Source: Paracoccaceae bacterium
GTDB lineage: Bacteria > Pseudomonadota > Alphaproteobacteria > Rhodobacterales > Rhodobacteraceae
Direction: 5' to 3'
Assembly (NCBI GenBank): GCA_003447515.1
Contig: DLZA01000329.1
Span: forward strand, 1-8,177
Length of the DNA: 8,177 nt
The notes below the pieces were generated by a model, which ran no database searches, was not told where the DNA came from, and worked only from the letters and a program-made list of their open reading frames with translations. Each line of letters starts with the position of its first letter. Position 1 is the stretch's first letter. This document shows positions 7,053-8,177 of the stretch, one piece after another. The translations under genes were made by a program, and so were the position numbers.

Positions 7053-7163
7053 TTGACCAATGCTCATAGAAATACCAAGATCGTTGCCACGCTTGGCCCA
7101 GCGTCGAGTGTAAGTTCAGTTATATTTCAATTAGCGAAGACTGGTGTAAATGTATTTCGCTAA
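7053..7163 (+). pseudogene. pyk: Pyruvate kinase N-terminal remnant
   Basis: From a TTG start, 36 codons read as a clear pyruvate kinase N-terminus. HRNTKIVATLGPASS matches the family's first strand and loop (RRTKIVATLGPASS), and LAKTGVNVFR matches the segment that normally continues with RLN-x-SHG. The frame hits TAA at 7161 exactly where that active-site segment should begin, and no frame downstream restores it. Pyruvate kinases are about 470-480 residues, so more than 90% is missing. A single frameshift is excluded; deletion is the likely cause. The 36-residue peptide could still be made from the intact ribosome site, but it has no catalytic residues. The remnant sits directly behind the dehydrogenase gene, so the intact gene would have converted phosphoenolpyruvate to pyruvate as part of this operon. 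Confidence 0.78.
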
Positions 7164-7308
7164 CCTTGACCGCTTGCTTGTGGGAGGTGGATCATTGGAT
7201 GCGTCTGAATCCACGCAGATGGTGCTAGCGCAGTTGATACAAATTGGTGGAAGGTGTGTTCATGAGGGTGTCACATGCCAGCGAGGCATCGAGGGAATGG
7301 AGCTGTGA
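7150..7308 (+). pseudogene. Probable triose-phosphate isomerase C-terminal remnant
   Basis: In the frame one base ahead of the pyk remnant, an open stretch of 52 codons begins at an ATG at 7150. It contains ANLDRLLVGGGSLDASES, which resembles the last strand and phosphate-binding loop of triose-phosphate isomerase (family form: N-x-DG-x-LVGGASL-x-A). The rest of the barrel, including the catalytic Lys, His and Glu, is missing. The tail after the loop runs about 35 residues, longer than usual, and its last part (GGRCVHEGVTCQRG) is unfamiliar. The TGA at 7306-7308 overlaps a GTG (GTGA) that is the likely start of the next permease, an arrangement seen between intact operon genes. Identification rests on one short motif, so it is moderate. 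The alternative is an unrelated short ORF with a chance GGGS motif. Confidence 0.45.
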
Positions 7309-8171
7309 TTAAACAACACCGAAATACAGCTTGGTGGCTTGTTTTCCCGGCGGTATCACTTTTGTTTTTAGTGGGGCTAGTGCCGCTTATTGCAGTGATC
7401 AATTATTCATTCTTTGACATTTTCACATTGGATAGTCGGTTTTGGGTAGGCGCAGAATGGTACGCTGCTCTTGTTGGTGCACCCGAATTTTATGAAGCGC
7501 TTTTGCGTAGTTTGCTTTTTACAACCCTTGTGTTGGTTATTCAGTTCCCACTGGGCGTAGCCATAGCACTTTTGATCCCGCGAAATACATTTGCAAAAGG
7601 TATGATGTTAATAATTTTGGCGCTTCCTCTGGTAGTCCCCTGGAACATGATTCCTGGCATTTGGCTTGGGTTTGTCAACGCGGACTATGGTTTATTGGGC
7701 CAAATATTTAAATTAGTCGGCTGGAATTTTGACTACAAGTTTAGAGCGTTTCACACTTGGATCCTGATCATTGCAATGGATACGTGGCATTGGGTTGGGC
7801 TTGTCTCTATCCTTGCACATTCAAGCTTATCTATCATCCCGGAGACTTACTATCTCGCTGCTAAAATAGATGGCGCAAGAACCTGGGCCGTTTTTCGATA
7901 TATACAACTGCCCAAATTGTATGGGGTGCTTACTATGGCACTAATTCTGCGGGTTATGGACAGTATGATGATCTATACTGAAGCATTTGGGATCAACGCT
8001 GGAGGCCCTGACGATGCTACATCTTTTCTGTCCTTGGAGCTGGGTGAGGATATCGCTGCTTTTGACTATGGACCAGCAGCGGCGCGATCCGTTTTGTATT
8101 TACTGATCGTTCTACTGTCGGCATGGTTTCTTCAACTCTTGTCGCGTAAGCAAGATCGGCGCTCATTATGA
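7305..8171 (+). CDS. Second polyol-type ABC transporter permease, GlpP paralogue
   Basis: This MalF/UgpA-type permease of 288 residues (298 if the upstream ATG at 7275 is used) is collinear with the glpP product of this window. Shared blocks include LVIQ-x-PLGV, D-x-WHW, YY-x-AAKID, FRYI-x-LPK, MIYTE and GPAAA. The EAA coupling loop (AAKIDGA then RYIQLP) keeps the canonical Gly that GlpP replaces with Gln. About six membrane helices are visible. The GTG at 7305 is preferred: GAGGGA at 7291-7296 lies 8 bases upstream, it overlaps the preceding stop as GTGA, and it yields a short N-terminus like GlpP. The ATG at 7275 with GAGGGT at 7264-7269 is possible. The TGA stop overlaps a new ATG. It probably imports a small polyol or glycerol-like compound; the substrate is not determinable here. 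Confidence 0.85.
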   Translation: MIKQHRNTAWWLVFPAVSLLFLVGLVPLIAVINYSFFDIFTLDSRFWVGAEWYAALVGAPEFYEALLRSLLFTTLVLVIQFPLGVAIALLIPRNTFAKGMMLIILALPLVVPWNMIPGIWLGFVNADYGLLGQIFKLVGWNFDYKFRAFHTWILIIAMDTWHWVGLVSILAHSSLSIIPETYYLAAKIDGARTWAVFRYIQLPKLYGVLTMALILRVMDSMMIYTEAFGINAGGPDDATSFLSLELGEDIAAFDYGPAAARSVLYLLIVLLSAWFLQLLSRKQDRRSL

Positions 8172-8177
8172 TCTGGA
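8168..8177 (+). CDS. Probable start of the partner permease gene (cut by window edge)
   Basis: An ATG at 8168 overlaps the TGA of the preceding permease as ATGA, and reads Met-Ile-Trp before the window ends. In this importer type the MalG-like second permease directly follows the first, as glpQ follows glpP. The call rests only on this overlap and on gene order. Confidence 0.35.

Noticed and set aside
7143..7175. A simple frameshift within an otherwise intact pyk
   Set aside because: No frame after 7163 carries the RLN-x-SHG segment or later pyruvate kinase motifs, and only about 140 bases remain before the permease.
1..8177. Insertion sequences, CRISPR arrays, tRNA or rRNA genes
   Set aside because: I looked for transposase-like frames, regularly spaced repeats and conserved RNA motifs on both strands and saw none. 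The pyk/tpi scar shows no terminal inverted repeats or target duplication.

Overview
The window looks like a chromosomal carbon-uptake locus from an alphaproteobacterium, most likely a marine Rhodobacteraceae (Roseobacter-type) member. The clues are gene order, protein style and a GC content near one half by eye. The lineage is inferred from recognising the gene families; no search was run. All genes lie on the + strand and are tightly packed.

Positions 1-4287 hold most of a glycerol ABC importer operon of the GlpSTPQ-U-V type: the 3' end of the second ATPase gene (glpT), two permeases (glpP, glpQ), a 90-residue DUF2160-type membrane protein (often called glpU) and the periplasmic glycerol-binding protein (glpV). 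Gene junctions are 1-base overlaps to short gaps with good ribosome binding sites, except for an 80-bp gap before glpV that carries a repeated 10-mer able to form a hairpin. Between glpV and glpK (4288-4419) lies a compact regulatory-looking spacer: a strong 9-bp GC hairpin, a perfect 14-bp palindrome, and a weaker hairpin followed by seven T's. glpK (4420-5907) then encodes glycerol kinase, so import and phosphorylation of glycerol are encoded together.

Positions 5912-8177 are less ordinary. An iron-containing-type alcohol dehydrogenase gene starts 4 bp after glpK. One of its usual metal-ligand histidines is glutamine and the nearby active-site histidine is serine. Next comes a scar of about 260 bp: a clear pyruvate kinase N-terminus of 36 codons, with its own ribosome binding site, stops abruptly. 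In another frame it runs into what reads like the C-terminal end of a triose-phosphate isomerase. The simplest reading is a deletion that removed most of a pyk gene and most of a tpi gene.

Beyond the scar a second importer starts. Its first permease (7305-8171) is collinear with GlpP over nearly its whole length, and an ATGA overlap suggests that its partner permease begins at 8168.

Taken together, the first module imports glycerol and makes glycerol-3-phosphate. The second once paired a related polyol or triose-type importer with a dehydrogenase and two lower-glycolysis enzymes that would carry triose phosphate to pyruvate, and the enzyme pair has since been lost. The substrate of the second module cannot be told from sequence alone.
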